Source: Hafnia alvei (GTDB lineage: Bacteria; Pseudomonadota; Gammaproteobacteria; Enterobacterales; Enterobacteriaceae). From it: DNA of 64,000 nt. The notes beneath the pieces were generated by a model. The model did no database searches and was not told the DNA's origin. It was given only the letters and a program-made list of their open reading frames with translations. Within the stretch, counting starts at the first letter, position 1. The number at the start of each line of letters is the position of its first letter. The DNA is taken from positions 3,596,001-3,660,000 of the forward strand of contig NZ_OZ061315.1 of NCBI RefSeq assembly GCF_964063325.1, given 5' to 3'. A program made the translations under genes and the position numbers. Positions 44,224 through 53,218 of the stretch are shown piece by piece.

Positions 44224-44868
44224 ATGAAAGGCACCATCTTTGCCGTTGCGCTCAATCACCGTAGCCAGACAGAAGCTTGGCTTGATGCATTTCAGCAACC
44301 GCCTTATCAAACACCGCCCAAAACCCCAGTTTGGTTTATCAAACCTCGCAATACCGTTATCCACGGCGGCGATACAATTCCAGTTCCTCAGGGTGAAAGA
44401 GTACAAAGCGGAGCCACTATTGCGCTGATCGTTGGAAAAACCGCCCGAAAAGTCTCCACCACCGATGCCGCAAATTACATTGCGGGCTATGCGCTGGCTA
44501 ACGATGTGAGTTTGCCGGAAGAGTCCTTTTATCGCCCAGCCATCAAAGCCAAATGCCGCGACGGCTTCTGCCCGTTAGGCGAATTAGCCCCGCTAGCCCA
44601 TGTCGATGCCGTAGATATCATCACCGAAATCAATGGGAAAGAAGCCAACCGCTGGACAACCAAAGACCTGAACCGCAGTGCCGCAGAGCTCCTCAGTGCC
44701 CTGAGCGACTTCGCCACTCTACAACCGGGGGATGTCATTTTATTAGGAACTCCCCAGCAACGCGTTGATATCCAGCCAGGCGACAGCATCACCATTAAAG
44801 CGGCAGGCCTGCCAACACTTGAAAACAGCGTACGCCTACAGCTCAAAAGGACGGGAGAAACCGTATGA
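44224..44868 (+). CDS. hpaG1: HpaG N-terminal subunit (HpaG1)
   Basis: 214 residues aligned with the N-terminal half of the E. coli bifunctional isomerase/decarboxylase HpaG (MKGTIFAVALNHRSQ, NDVSLPEESFYRPAIKAKCRDGFCP). It is a fumarylacetoacetate hydrolase fold protein. The metal-ligand ExE pair of the second half is replaced by SGATIALIVG, as in E. coli's N-half, so both halves are needed. It overlaps hpaG2 by ATGA. Separate ORFs with complete ends indicate a natural split gene rather than a frameshift. Confidence 0.9.
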   Translation: MKGTIFAVALNHRSQTEAWLDAFQQPPYQTPPKTPVWFIKPRNTVIHGGDTIPVPQGERVQSGATIALIVGKTARKVSTTDAANYIAGYALANDVSLPEESFYRPAIKAKCRDGFCPLGELAPLAHVDAVDIITEINGKEANRWTTKDLNRSAAELLSALSDFATLQPGDVILLGTPQQRVDIQPGDSITIKAAGLPTLENSVRLQLKRTGETV

Positions 44869-45629
44869 AACACGCTCGCATTCGCCATCAAGGGCAAGAT
44901 TTTAACGTCACTATCGACGAGCAGCACCGTGCCTGTTTGCCTAACGGCAGCAAAATTTTGACTGATGACGTGCAATGGTTGCCCCCCGTTGAAGGCACGC
45001 TATTCGCGTTAGGCCTGAACTATGCCGATCACGCCGCCGAGCTGGCCTTTAAAGCCCCAGAAGAGCCCCTTATTTTTATCAAGGCACCGAACTCTTTAAC
45101 CGGCCACCAGCAAATATCGGTTCGCCCCGATAACATTGAGTACATGCACTACGAAGCCGAACTTGTGGTAGTCATTGGCAAGCCTACATTTCAGGTCACG
45201 CCGGATGAAGCCATGGACTACGTTGGCGGTTATACCGTGTGTAACGATTACGCTATTCGTGATTATTTAGAAAATTACTACCGCCCTAACCTGCGCGTAA
45301 AAAGCCGCGACACGCTAACGCCGATCGGCCCTTGGATCGTTGATAAAACAGACATTCCCGACCCACATAATTTAACGCTCAGCACCTATGTAAACGGTGA
45401 GCTACGCCAGCGCGGTACCACCGCTGACCTTGTTTTCGATATCCCACTCCTAATCGCTTATTTAAGTGAATTTATGACGTTACAACCGGGCGACATGATC
45501 GCCACCGGCACGCCAAAAGGTCTGTCAGATGTGGTGCCGGGCGATGAAGTTATCGTTGAGGTTGAAGGCGTTGGGCGCCTGATGAACCGCATTATTAGCC
45601 AAGCCGAATATGAGGAAAGCCTGCGATGA
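44865..45629 (+). CDS. hpaG2: HpaG C-terminal subunit (HpaG2)
   Basis: 254 residues, matching the C-terminal half of HpaG. Metal-ligand motif YEAELVVVIG is intact, followed by YTVCNDYAIRDYLENYYRPN and TPKGLSDVVPGDEVIVEVEG. Together with HpaG1 it performs the decarboxylation and isomerisation converting OPET to HHDD in 4-hydroxyphenylacetate catabolism. The N-terminal 40 residues (MKHARIRHQGQDFNVTID) are not in the fused E. coli protein. Overlaps hpaE by ATGA. Confidence 0.92.
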   Translation: MKHARIRHQGQDFNVTIDEQHRACLPNGSKILTDDVQWLPPVEGTLFALGLNYADHAAELAFKAPEEPLIFIKAPNSLTGHQQISVRPDNIEYMHYEAELVVVIGKPTFQVTPDEAMDYVGGYTVCNDYAIRDYLENYYRPNLRVKSRDTLTPIGPWIVDKTDIPDPHNLTLSTYVNGELRQRGTTADLVFDIPLLIAYLSEFMTLQPGDMIATGTPKGLSDVVPGDEVIVEVEGVGRLMNRIISQAEYEESLR

Positions 45630-47092
45630 AAAAAATAAATCATTGGATCAACGGTAAAAACGTTGCCAGCAAACAGTATTTTGAAACCACTAATCCGGCT
45701 AATGGCGAAGTATTAGCGGAAGTCGCCTCTGGCAGCGAAGACGAAATCAATCTTGCCGTGGCTGCCGCGAAAGAGGCATTCCCTAAATGGGCCAATCTGC
45801 CGATGAAAGAACGTGCGCGTTTAATGCGTCGTTTAGGTGAGTTGATTGACGAAAATGTCCCAGAAATTGCGGCAATGGAAACCGCGGATACCGGTCTGCC
45901 AATTCATCAAACGAAAAATGTGCTGATCCCGCGTGCTTCGCATAACTTTGAGTTTTTCTCTGAAATTTGTCAGCAGATGAACGGCAAAACCTATCCCGTC
46001 GACGACAAAATGCTCAATTACACCCTCGTACAACCCGTCGGTGTTTGCGCGCTCGTTTCGCCGTGGAACGTCCCGTTTATGACCGCAACATGGAAAGTCG
46101 CGCCCTGCTTAGCACTTGGCAATACTGCGGTGTTGAAAATGTCCGAGCTTTCTCCCCTAACCGCCGATCGCCTAGGCGAATTAGCGCTTGAGGCTGGAAT
46201 TCCTGCAGGCGTGCTAAACGTGGTTCAAGGGTATGGCGCTACGGCGGGCGATGCATTAGTTCGCCATCACGACGTACGCGCAATCTCTTTCACCGGCGGT
46301 ACCGCGACCGGTCGCAACATCATGAAAAATGCGGGCTTGAAGAAATACTCTATGGAGCTCGGCGGCAAATCACCGGTGCTGATTTTTGAAGATGCCGATA
46401 TCGAACGCGCCTTGGATGCGGCTTTATTCACCATCTTCTCCATTAACGGCGAACGCTGCACCGCGGGCTCACGCATTTTCATTCAGCAAAGCATCTATCC
46501 CGAATTTATTAAACGTTTTGCCGAACGCGCTAACCGCCTACGCGTTGGCGATCCACAAGATCCTAATACTCAGGTTGGCGCGCTCATCAGCCGCCAGCAT
46601 TGGGAAAAAGTCTCCGGCTATATCCGCTTAGGCATTGAAGAAGGCGCCACGCTGCTTGCCGGCGGCCCAGATAAGCCGAGCGATCTACCCGCCTCGCTTA
46701 AAAATGGCAATTTCTTACGCCCAACCGTACTGGCTGATGTCGATAACCGTATGCGCGTGGCACAGGAAGAAATATTTGGCCCCGTGGCCTGCCTGATGCC
46801 CTTCAAAGATGAAGCCGAAGGCCTGCGTTTGGCCAACGACGTGGAATACGGATTGGCCTCCTACATCTGGACACAGGACGTCAGCAAAGTGCTGCGACTG
46901 GCGCGCAGCATCGAAGCCGGCATGGTGTTTGTTAACACGCAGAACGTACGCGATCTGCGCCAACCGTTTGGCGGCGTCAAAGCCTCTGGGACCGGACGCG
47001 AAGGCGGAGAATACAGCTTTGAAGTCTTTGCTGAAATGAAAAACGTCTGTATCTCGATGGGCGATCACCCCATCCCTAAATGGGGCGTCTAG
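45626..47092 (+). CDS. hpaE: 5-carboxymethyl-2-hydroxymuconic-semialdehyde dehydrogenase
   Basis: 488 residues, aldehyde dehydrogenase superfamily. Catalytic glutamate in MELGGKSP and cysteine in NGERCTAG; NAD-binding VSPWNVPFM and SFTGGTATG. It oxidises the ring-opened semialdehyde to 5-carboxymethyl-2-hydroxymuconate. Coupled to hpaG2. A hairpin (47101-47120) follows before hpaD. Confidence 0.94.
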   Translation: MKKINHWINGKNVASKQYFETTNPANGEVLAEVASGSEDEINLAVAAAKEAFPKWANLPMKERARLMRRLGELIDENVPEIAAMETADTGLPIHQTKNVLIPRASHNFEFFSEICQQMNGKTYPVDDKMLNYTLVQPVGVCALVSPWNVPFMTATWKVAPCLALGNTAVLKMSELSPLTADRLGELALEAGIPAGVLNVVQGYGATAGDALVRHHDVRAISFTGGTATGRNIMKNAGLKKYSMELGGKSPVLIFEDADIERALDAALFTIFSINGERCTAGSRIFIQQSIYPEFIKRFAERANRLRVGDPQDPNTQVGALISRQHWEKVSGYIRLGIEEGATLLAGGPDKPSDLPASLKNGNFLRPTVLADVDNRMRVAQEEIFGPVACLMPFKDEAEGLRLANDVEYGLASYIWTQDVSKVLRLARSIEAGMVFVNTQNVRDLRQPFGGVKASGTGREGGEYSFEVFAEMKNVCISMGDHPIPKWGV

Positions 47093-47100
47093 CACCAATT

Positions 47101-47120
47101 CCCCAGCGCTCACGCTGGGG
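47101..47120 (+). other. Intercistronic hairpin hpaE-hpaD
   Basis: CCCCAGCG, loop CTCA, CGCTGGGG, no T tract. Probably affects mRNA stability or partial termination within the operon. Confidence 0.6.
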
Positions 47121-47155
47121 CCTCCGCAATGTATTAAAACGAGAAGCGAGGAAAT

Positions 47156-48013
47156 ATGGGAAAGTTAGCCTTAGCGGCCAAAATCACGCATGTTCCATCC
47201 ATGTATCTGTCTGAGTTACCGGGCAAAAACCATGGTTGTCGTCAAGCCGCCATTGATGGACATAAAGAGATTGGCAAGCGCTGTCGGGAAATGGGCGTAG
47301 ACACCATTATCGTGTTCGACACCCACTGGCTCGTGAACAGCGCCTATCACATTAACTGCGCAGATCATTTTGCCGGCACTTACACCAGCCATGAACTGCC
47401 GCATTTCATTCGTGATATGACCTATGAATACAACGGTAATCCTGAACTCGGGCAGCTTATCGCCAAAGAAGCCTGCGCGCTGGGCGTTCGCGCTCAGGCT
47501 CACAATATCCCTAGCCTATCGCTCGAATACGGCACGCTGGTTCCAATGCGTTATATGAACAGCGACCAACACTTCAAGGTAATTTCTATCTCGGCGTTTT
47601 GCACCGTTCACGCCTTTGAAGACAGCCGCAAGCTAGGTGAGGCCATTCTAAAAGCGATCGAACAATACGATGGCACCGTAGCGGTTCTCGCCAGCGGCTC
47701 ACTTTCCCATCGTTTTATTGACGATCAGCGCGCCGAACAAGGCATGAACAGCTACACCCGTGAATTCGATCACCAAATGGATGAACGCGTGGTCAAGTTA
47801 TGGCGTGAAGGAAAATTCAAAGAGTTCTGCGACATGCTGCCGGAATATGCCGACTACTGCTACGGCGAAGGCAACATGCACGACACCGTTATGCTGCTCG
47901 GCATACTCGGTTGGGACAAATACGACGGCAAAGTGGAGTTTATTACCGATCTCTTTGCCAGTTCGGGAACCGGGCAGGTCAACGCCGTTTTCCCCCTGCC
48001 AGAACACGCTTGA
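47156..48013 (+). CDS. hpaD: 3,4-dihydroxyphenylacetate (homoprotocatechuate) 2,3-dioxygenase
   Basis: 285 residues, class III (LigB-type) extradiol dioxygenase, near-identical in pattern to E. coli HpcB/HpaD: MGKLALAAKITHVPSMYLSE, FDTHWLVNSAYH, LASGSLSHRFIDDQ, CYGEGNMHDTVMLLG. It opens the homoprotocatechuate ring with Fe(II). GAGGAAAT site before the ATG. Confidence 0.95.
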   Translation: MGKLALAAKITHVPSMYLSELPGKNHGCRQAAIDGHKEIGKRCREMGVDTIIVFDTHWLVNSAYHINCADHFAGTYTSHELPHFIRDMTYEYNGNPELGQLIAKEACALGVRAQAHNIPSLSLEYGTLVPMRYMNSDQHFKVISISAFCTVHAFEDSRKLGEAILKAIEQYDGTVAVLASGSLSHRFIDDQRAEQGMNSYTREFDHQMDERVVKLWREGKFKEFCDMLPEYADYCYGEGNMHDTVMLLGILGWDKYDGKVEFITDLFASSGTGQVNAVFPLPEHA

Positions 48014-48022
48014 GGCCACGCC

Positions 48023-48406
48023 ATGCCACATTTCTACGCTGAATGCACCGACAACATCCGTGAACAGGCTGACCTCCCCGCGTTATTTGCCAAGGTTAAC
48101 GCCGCGCTTGCCGCCACCGCTATTTTCCCTATCGGCGGGATCCGCAGCCGCGCCATCTGGCTAGACACATGGCAAATGGCAGACGGAAAGCACGACTATG
48201 CCTTCGTGCACATGACGCTAAAGATTGGCTCAGGACGCAGTTTAGAAAGCCGCCAACAGGTCGGTGAAATGCTGTTTGAACTGATCAAAACCCACTTCGC
48301 CACGCTGATGGCAAGCCGCTATCTGGCGCTCTCTTTCGAAATCGAAGAGCTCCACCCGCAGCTTAATTACAAACAAAACAACGTGCATGCCCTGTTCAAG
48401 TCTTAG
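48023..48406 (+). CDS. hpaF: 5-carboxymethyl-2-hydroxymuconate delta-isomerase
   Basis: 127 residues starting MPHFYAECTDNIREQADL; the N-terminal proline after Met removal is the expected catalytic base of this tautomerase-family enzyme. It converts CHM to the ketone OPET, the HpaG substrate. 9 bp after hpaD. Confidence 0.93.
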   Translation: MPHFYAECTDNIREQADLPALFAKVNAALAATAIFPIGGIRSRAIWLDTWQMADGKHDYAFVHMTLKIGSGRSLESRQQVGEMLFELIKTHFATLMASRYLALSFEIEELHPQLNYKQNNVHALFKS

Positions 48407-48416
48407 CTATAAATCG

Positions 48417-48439
48417 CCCTCTCGCATGCAACGAGAGGG
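48417..48439 (+). other. Intercistronic hairpin hpaF-dehydrogenase
   Basis: CCCTCTCG and CGAGAGGG, 7-nt loop, no T tract. It marks the boundary where the extra dehydrogenase gene sits in the operon. Confidence 0.6.
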
Positions 48440-48482
48440 AAAGCGTCAGCGGCCAACATCATAAAAATAACAAGGATCCATC

Positions 48483-49961
48483 ATGACATCGCCTTTCACC
48501 ACCCACTCATCGCGTGGGCTACTTCGCCATCAGGCTTACATTAATGGCCACTGGCAAAGCGCCACCGATGGCCGCACTTTTGCGGTCACCAATCCGGCAA
48601 ACGGCGAGACCATTGCCGAAGTCAGCGATCTATCCGCGCATGAAACTGAAGCAGCCATTCGTGCAGCCGCCGACGCACTGCCGGCATGGCGCAAGCAAAC
48701 GGCAAAACAACGCAGCCAAACGCTGCAACGCTGGTTTCAGTTGATTATGCAAAATCAGGCCGAACTGGCCGAATTACTCAGCTTAGAGCAGGGTAAGCCA
48801 CAGTCCGAGGCGATGGGCGAAATTGCCTACGGTGCTAGCTTTATCGAATGGTTTGCCGAAGAGGGGAAACGCGTTTATGGCGAAACTATTCCCTCTCCCC
48901 TACCCGGTCGGCGCATCAGCACCATCAAGCAGCCCGTCGGCGTCGTTGCCGCTATTACGCCGTGGAATTTCCCCAACGCCATGATTACCCGCAAAGTTGC
49001 GCCAGCGCTGGCCGCTGGTTGCACCGTGGTATTAAAACCCGCGCCGGAAACGCCGCTCTCGGCGCTGGCCCTTGCCGCTCTGGCACACGAAGCAGGGATT
49101 CCCGCCGGTGTGTTTAACATCGTCACCGGCACCGATGCGGCGGCGATTGGCAACGTATTAACGCAAAGCTCAATCGTACGGAAGCTCTCATTTACCGGCT
49201 CCACGCGCATTGGAAAGCTGCTGATGCAGCAAAGCGCCGCCACGGTGAAAAAGCTCTCGCTAGAGCTCGGAGGCAACGCGCCGTTCATCGTTTTTGACGA
49301 CGCAGATCTTGATGCGGCTGTCCAAGGCGCATTGGCTGCTAAATTTCGCAACAGCGGGCAAACCTGCGTGTGCGCCAACCGCATTCTAGTGCAAGACGGC
49401 ATCTACGATGAATTTGCCCAGCGTTTAACCCGCGCCGTTAGCGAACTGCGCGTTGGCCCTGCGATTGAACCCGCTTCCCAACAAGGCCCTTTAATTAATC
49501 AAGCGGCGATTGAAAAGGTACAGGCACACATCAGCGACGCGGTTTCACTCGGTGCACACATTCTTACCGGCGGAGAAAAACACGCGCTGGGTGGGCTCTT
49601 TTTCCAGCCCACCGTCATGAGCCATGTCACTGAATCCATGCGCATTGCGCATGAAGAAACCTTCGGTCCGGTGGCTCCCCTCTTTCGTTTTCGTGACGAA
49701 GCCGAAGCCATTCGCTTGGCGAATCAAACTGAATCAGGCCTCGCCGCCTACTTCTACTCACGCGATATTGGCCGTATTTATCGCGTGGCCGAAGCGCTAG
49801 AAAGCGGAATGGTTGGCATCAATGAAGGGCTGATTTCAAACGAAGTCGCGCCGTTTGGCGGGATTAAACAATCGGGTTTGGGGCGTGAAGGTTCGCGCTA
49901 CGGAATCGAAGATTATCTGGAAGTGAAATATCTCTGCTTTGGCGGAATTGAGAACAACTGA
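48483..49961 (+). CDS. Succinate-semialdehyde dehydrogenase family protein within the hpa operon
   Basis: 492 residues, aldehyde dehydrogenase superfamily, of GabD/Sad type: AAITPWNFPNAMITRKVAPA, catalytic glutamate in LELGGNAPFIVFDDAD, catalytic cysteine in NSGQTCVCANR. HpaI downstream releases succinic semialdehyde, so this enzyme most likely oxidises it to succinate. It lies between hpaF and hpaH, whereas in the E. coli W cluster hpaF and hpaH are adjacent. Cofactor preference (NAD or NADP) cannot be read by eye. Confidence 0.88.
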   Translation: MTSPFTTHSSRGLLRHQAYINGHWQSATDGRTFAVTNPANGETIAEVSDLSAHETEAAIRAAADALPAWRKQTAKQRSQTLQRWFQLIMQNQAELAELLSLEQGKPQSEAMGEIAYGASFIEWFAEEGKRVYGETIPSPLPGRRISTIKQPVGVVAAITPWNFPNAMITRKVAPALAAGCTVVLKPAPETPLSALALAALAHEAGIPAGVFNIVTGTDAAAIGNVLTQSSIVRKLSFTGSTRIGKLLMQQSAATVKKLSLELGGNAPFIVFDDADLDAAVQGALAAKFRNSGQTCVCANRILVQDGIYDEFAQRLTRAVSELRVGPAIEPASQQGPLINQAAIEKVQAHISDAVSLGAHILTGGEKHALGGLFFQPTVMSHVTESMRIAHEETFGPVAPLFRFRDEAEAIRLANQTESGLAAYFYSRDIGRIYRVAEALESGMVGINEGLISNEVAPFGGIKQSGLGREGSRYGIEDYLEVKYLCFGGIENN

Positions 49962-49968
49962 GGTGCCT

Positions 49969-50790
49969 ATGACGGCAAATAACGCAATGTTAACGAAAGA
50001 AACAATAAGCCAGATCGCCCACCGCTTGCATCAGGCTGAGCAAAGCCGTGAGCAGATCCGCCAGATATCACTCGATCACCCGCAGATCACCATTGATGAC
50101 GCCTACGCGATCCAGCGTCAGTGGGTCGATCTCAAAATCAACGCAGGCCGCGTACTCAAAGGCCACAAGATAGGTTTAACGTCAAAAGCCATGCAGGCCA
50201 GCTCGCAGATCAGTGAACCCGATTACGGCGCACTGCTTGATGACATGTTTTTTCAAGACGGAAGCGACATTCCCATCGATAAATTTATCGTGCCGCGCAT
50301 TGAGGTCGAGCTGGCCTTCGTTCTGGCGAAGCCTTTACGTGGGCCAAACTGCACGCTGTTTGATGTGTATAACGCAACGGATTACGTGATCCCCGCGCTT
50401 GAGCTCATTGACGCCCGCTGCCACAACATCGACCCAGATAGCCAACGCCCACGCAAAGTGTTCGACACCATTTCGGATAACGCCGCCAACGCGGGCGTGA
50501 TTTTAGGTGGTCGCCCCATCAAACCCGATGCATTAGATCTGCGCTGGATCAGCGCGCTGATGTATCGCAACGGCGTGATTGAAGAATCGGGCGTTGCTGC
50601 CGCCGTGCTCAATCATCCGGCCAACGGCGTCGCATGGTTAGCCAATAAGCTTGCCGCTCACGATGTGCAGCTAGAAGCCGGGCAAATCATTCTCGGTGGC
50701 TCATTTACCCGCCCTGTGCCTGCCCGACGCGGCGACACCTTCCACGTGGATTACGGCAACATGGGCTGCATTAGCTGCCGCTTCGTATAA
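49969..50790 (+). CDS. hpaH: 2-oxo-hept-4-ene-1,7-dioate hydratase
   Basis: 273 residues from ATG 49969 with GAGGTG upstream; starting at ATG 49987 gives 267 residues like E. coli but lacks a ribosome site. Features: LKGHKIGLTSKAMQASSQIS, VPRIEVELAFVLAKPLRGP, FDTISDNAANAGVILGGRP. It hydrates OHED before aldol cleavage. Starts 7 bp after the dehydrogenase. Confidence 0.94.
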   Translation: MTANNAMLTKETISQIAHRLHQAEQSREQIRQISLDHPQITIDDAYAIQRQWVDLKINAGRVLKGHKIGLTSKAMQASSQISEPDYGALLDDMFFQDGSDIPIDKFIVPRIEVELAFVLAKPLRGPNCTLFDVYNATDYVIPALELIDARCHNIDPDSQRPRKVFDTISDNAANAGVILGGRPIKPDALDLRWISALMYRNGVIEESGVAAAVLNHPANGVAWLANKLAAHDVQLEAGQIILGGSFTRPVPARRGDTFHVDYGNMGCISCRFV

Positions 50791-50800
50791 GGAAAACCTC

Positions 50801-51604
50801 ATGTCCTCGACCCTACATAACAGCTTTAAGCAGGCCCTCAAAGAAGGGCGCCCACAGATTGGCTTATGGCTTGGTCTGTGCAGCAGCTACAGCGCAGAAC
50901 TTTTAGCCGGTGCCGGTTTTGACTGGCTACTGATCGACGGAGAGCACGCGCCTAATAACATACAAACCGTGCTTACCCAACTACAGGCTATTGCACCTTA
51001 TCCTAGCCAACCTGTGGTACGCCCTTCATGGAATGACGCGGTACAAATTAAACAGCTGCTCGACATTGGCGCACAAACCTTGCTGATCCCGATGATACAA
51101 AATGCCGACGAAGCGCTGGCGGCGGTACGCGCCACCCGCTATCCGCCGCAGGGGATCCGCGGCGTTGGCAGCGCGCTAGCGCGCGCATCACGTTGGAATC
51201 GTATTCCTGACTACCTACAGCAGGCGAATGAACAGATCTGCGTTTTGGTGCAAATCGAAACGCGCGAAGCCCTACGCAACCTGCCACATATTCTGGATAT
51301 TGAAGGCATCGACGGCGTATTCATCGGCCCTGCCGATCTAAGCGCCGATATGGGATATGCGGGCAATCCTCAACACCCAGAGGTCAAAAGCGCGATTGAA
51401 AACGCGATTTTGCAGATTAAAGCCGCAGGCAAAGCGCCGGGGATCTTGATGGCGTCGCCAGAGGTTGCCGATCGCTATCTCCAGCTCGGCACGTTGTTTG
51501 TTGCCGTTGGCGTTGATACTACCCTGCTAGCCCGCGCGGCTGAAAATCTGGCGGCACGTTTTGGCAAGAGCAACGAGCCACCGACCTCCGCGGGCGTTTA
51601 CTGA
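50801..51604 (+). CDS. hpaI: 4-hydroxy-2-oxoheptane-1,7-dioate aldolase
   Basis: 267 residues, class II HpaI aldolase family: GLWLGLCSSYSAELLAGAGF, LLIDGEHAPNN, PQGIRGVGSALARASRW, DGVFIGPADLSADMGY. It cleaves the hydrated product to pyruvate and succinic semialdehyde. 10 bp after hpaH, GGAAAACC site before ATG 50801. Confidence 0.95.
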   Translation: MSSTLHNSFKQALKEGRPQIGLWLGLCSSYSAELLAGAGFDWLLIDGEHAPNNIQTVLTQLQAIAPYPSQPVVRPSWNDAVQIKQLLDIGAQTLLIPMIQNADEALAAVRATRYPPQGIRGVGSALARASRWNRIPDYLQQANEQICVLVQIETREALRNLPHILDIEGIDGVFIGPADLSADMGYAGNPQHPEVKSAIENAILQIKAAGKAPGILMASPEVADRYLQLGTLFVAVGVDTTLLARAAENLAARFGKSNEPPTSAGVY

Positions 51605-51627
51605 GTTCATTCTGAGGGGAAAGGCAA

Positions 51628-53004
51628 ATGAGCGATTCAACATCAGCGGTATCTAACGAGGCCGAGCCAGCCCATCGGCATAAAAACCTTACAGAACCGC
51701 AGCAGCGGGTTATCAACAAACTCTTCCGCCGTCTGATCGTATTTTTATTCGTACTGTTTGTATTTTCATTTCTCGATCGTATCAATATCGGTTTTGCCGG
51801 TTTAACGATGGGAAAAGATCTCGGCCTTAGCGCCACCATGTTTGGGCTCGCGACCACGCTGTTCTATGCCACCTATGTGATTTTCGGCATTCCCAGCAAC
51901 ATTATGCTGGGCATCGTCGGCGCACGTCGTTGGATCGCAACGATCATGGTGCTGTGGGGGCTGGCGTCAACGGCAACCATGTTCGCCACCGGGCCGCACA
52001 GTTTATATGTGCTGCGTATGATCGTAGGTATTACCGAAGCGGGCTTCCTGCCTGGGATCTTGGTTTACCTCACCTACTGGTTCCCTGCCTATTTCCGTGC
52101 CAGAGCCAATGCGCTGTTTATGATAGCTATGCCTGTGACCACCGCGCTCGGCTCGCTGGTTTCCGGCTATATTTTGTCGCTCGACGGCATTCTGAGCCTG
52201 AAAGGCTGGCAATGGCTATTCCTGCTGGAGGGTTTCCCCTCGGTGCTATTAGGCATCATCGTTTGGTACTACCTTGACGATAAGCCGTCGAAAGCCAAAT
52301 GGTTAACTCAGGAAGATAAAGACTGCCTGCAAGAGATGATGGACAGTGATAATTTGCAGCTGGTTCAGCCTGAAGGAGCGCTTAGCCACAATGCCCTACA
52401 GCGGCCAAGCATGTGGCGTGAAATTTTCACCCCGATCGTGCTGATGTACACGCTGGCCTACTTCTGTCTCACCAATACGCTGAGTGCCATTAGCATCTGG
52501 ACTCCCCAAATCATGCAGAGTTTTAACCAATCGAGCAGCAATATCACGATTGGTTTACTCGCCGCTATTCCGCAGTTTTGCACCATCGCGGGAATGATTT
52601 GGTGGAGCAAACACTCCGACCGCATGCAGGAACGAAAACACCATACCGCGCTGCCGTTTTTGTTCGCCGCCGTCGGTTGGCTACTGGCTTCAGCCACCGA
52701 TCACAACATGATCCAGCTATTGGGGATCATCATGGCCTCCACGGGCTCATTTAGTGCGATGGCGATCTTCTGGACAACGCCCGATCAGTCGATCAGCCTG
52801 CGCGCCAGAGCCGTTGGGATCGCAGTGATCAATGCCACCGGCAACATTGGCTCAGCGGTGAGCCCGCTGCTGATTGGCTGGCTTAAAGATCAAACCGGAA
52901 ACTTCAACTCGGGACTCTACTTTGTCGCAGGGCTGCTGATTGTGGGCGCGATCATTATCTGGCTGATCCCGATGAAAGGCTCGCGACCACGGGCAACGCC
53001 ATAA
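51628..53004 (+). CDS. hpaX: 4-hydroxyphenylacetate permease HpaX (MFS)
   Basis: 458 residues, 12 membrane segments, anion:cation symporter branch of the major facilitator superfamily: FSFLDRINIGFAGLTMGKD, ATTLFYATYVIFGIPSN, TGLAEAGFLPG-like ITEAGFLPGILVYLTYWFP. It imports 4-hydroxyphenylacetate. A repeat element (53020-53145) begins 15 bp after its stop. Confidence 0.92.
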   Translation: MSDSTSAVSNEAEPAHRHKNLTEPQQRVINKLFRRLIVFLFVLFVFSFLDRINIGFAGLTMGKDLGLSATMFGLATTLFYATYVIFGIPSNIMLGIVGARRWIATIMVLWGLASTATMFATGPHSLYVLRMIVGITEAGFLPGILVYLTYWFPAYFRARANALFMIAMPVTTALGSLVSGYILSLDGILSLKGWQWLFLLEGFPSVLLGIIVWYYLDDKPSKAKWLTQEDKDCLQEMMDSDNLQLVQPEGALSHNALQRPSMWREIFTPIVLMYTLAYFCLTNTLSAISIWTPQIMQSFNQSSSNITIGLLAAIPQFCTIAGMIWWSKHSDRMQERKHHTALPFLFAAVGWLLASATDHNMIQLLGIIMASTGSFSAMAIFWTTPDQSISLRARAVGIAVINATGNIGSAVSPLLIGWLKDQTGNFNSGLYFVAGLLIVGAIIIWLIPMKGSRPRATP

Positions 53005-53019
53005 GATATCCCCCAGATC

Positions 53020-53145
53020 TAATGTCGTTCATTTAAGCCTGATATTAGGGGAAGGACACCGATGGGGTCGTAGCGGCGTAAGCCGCCGGAGCGCCCCGCG
53101 GTGTACTAGCCCCGAGTATCTCGATCACTTAATCGATCAGCACTT
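53020..53145 (-). mobile_element. 126-bp MITE-like repeat element, copy 2 (inverted)
   Basis: Same length as copy 1 and in opposite orientation; strongest match at 53047-53132. One end is TAATGTCGTTCATTTAAG; the other is more diverged. The inner hairpin is GCGGC-TTAC-GCCGC where copy 1 has GCAGC-TAAA-GCTGC, so the stem change is compensated. Flanking direct repeats are not clear (CCCC then differing bases). It lies between hpaX and hpaA and may affect their transcription. Confidence 0.85.
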
Positions 53146-53218
53146 CCCCTATCTTCCTATGGCAAGAGGAGGTTAAAAAGGGGCGAGAAATCTGTTGCTC
53201 CGCCATCAAGGAATAGCC

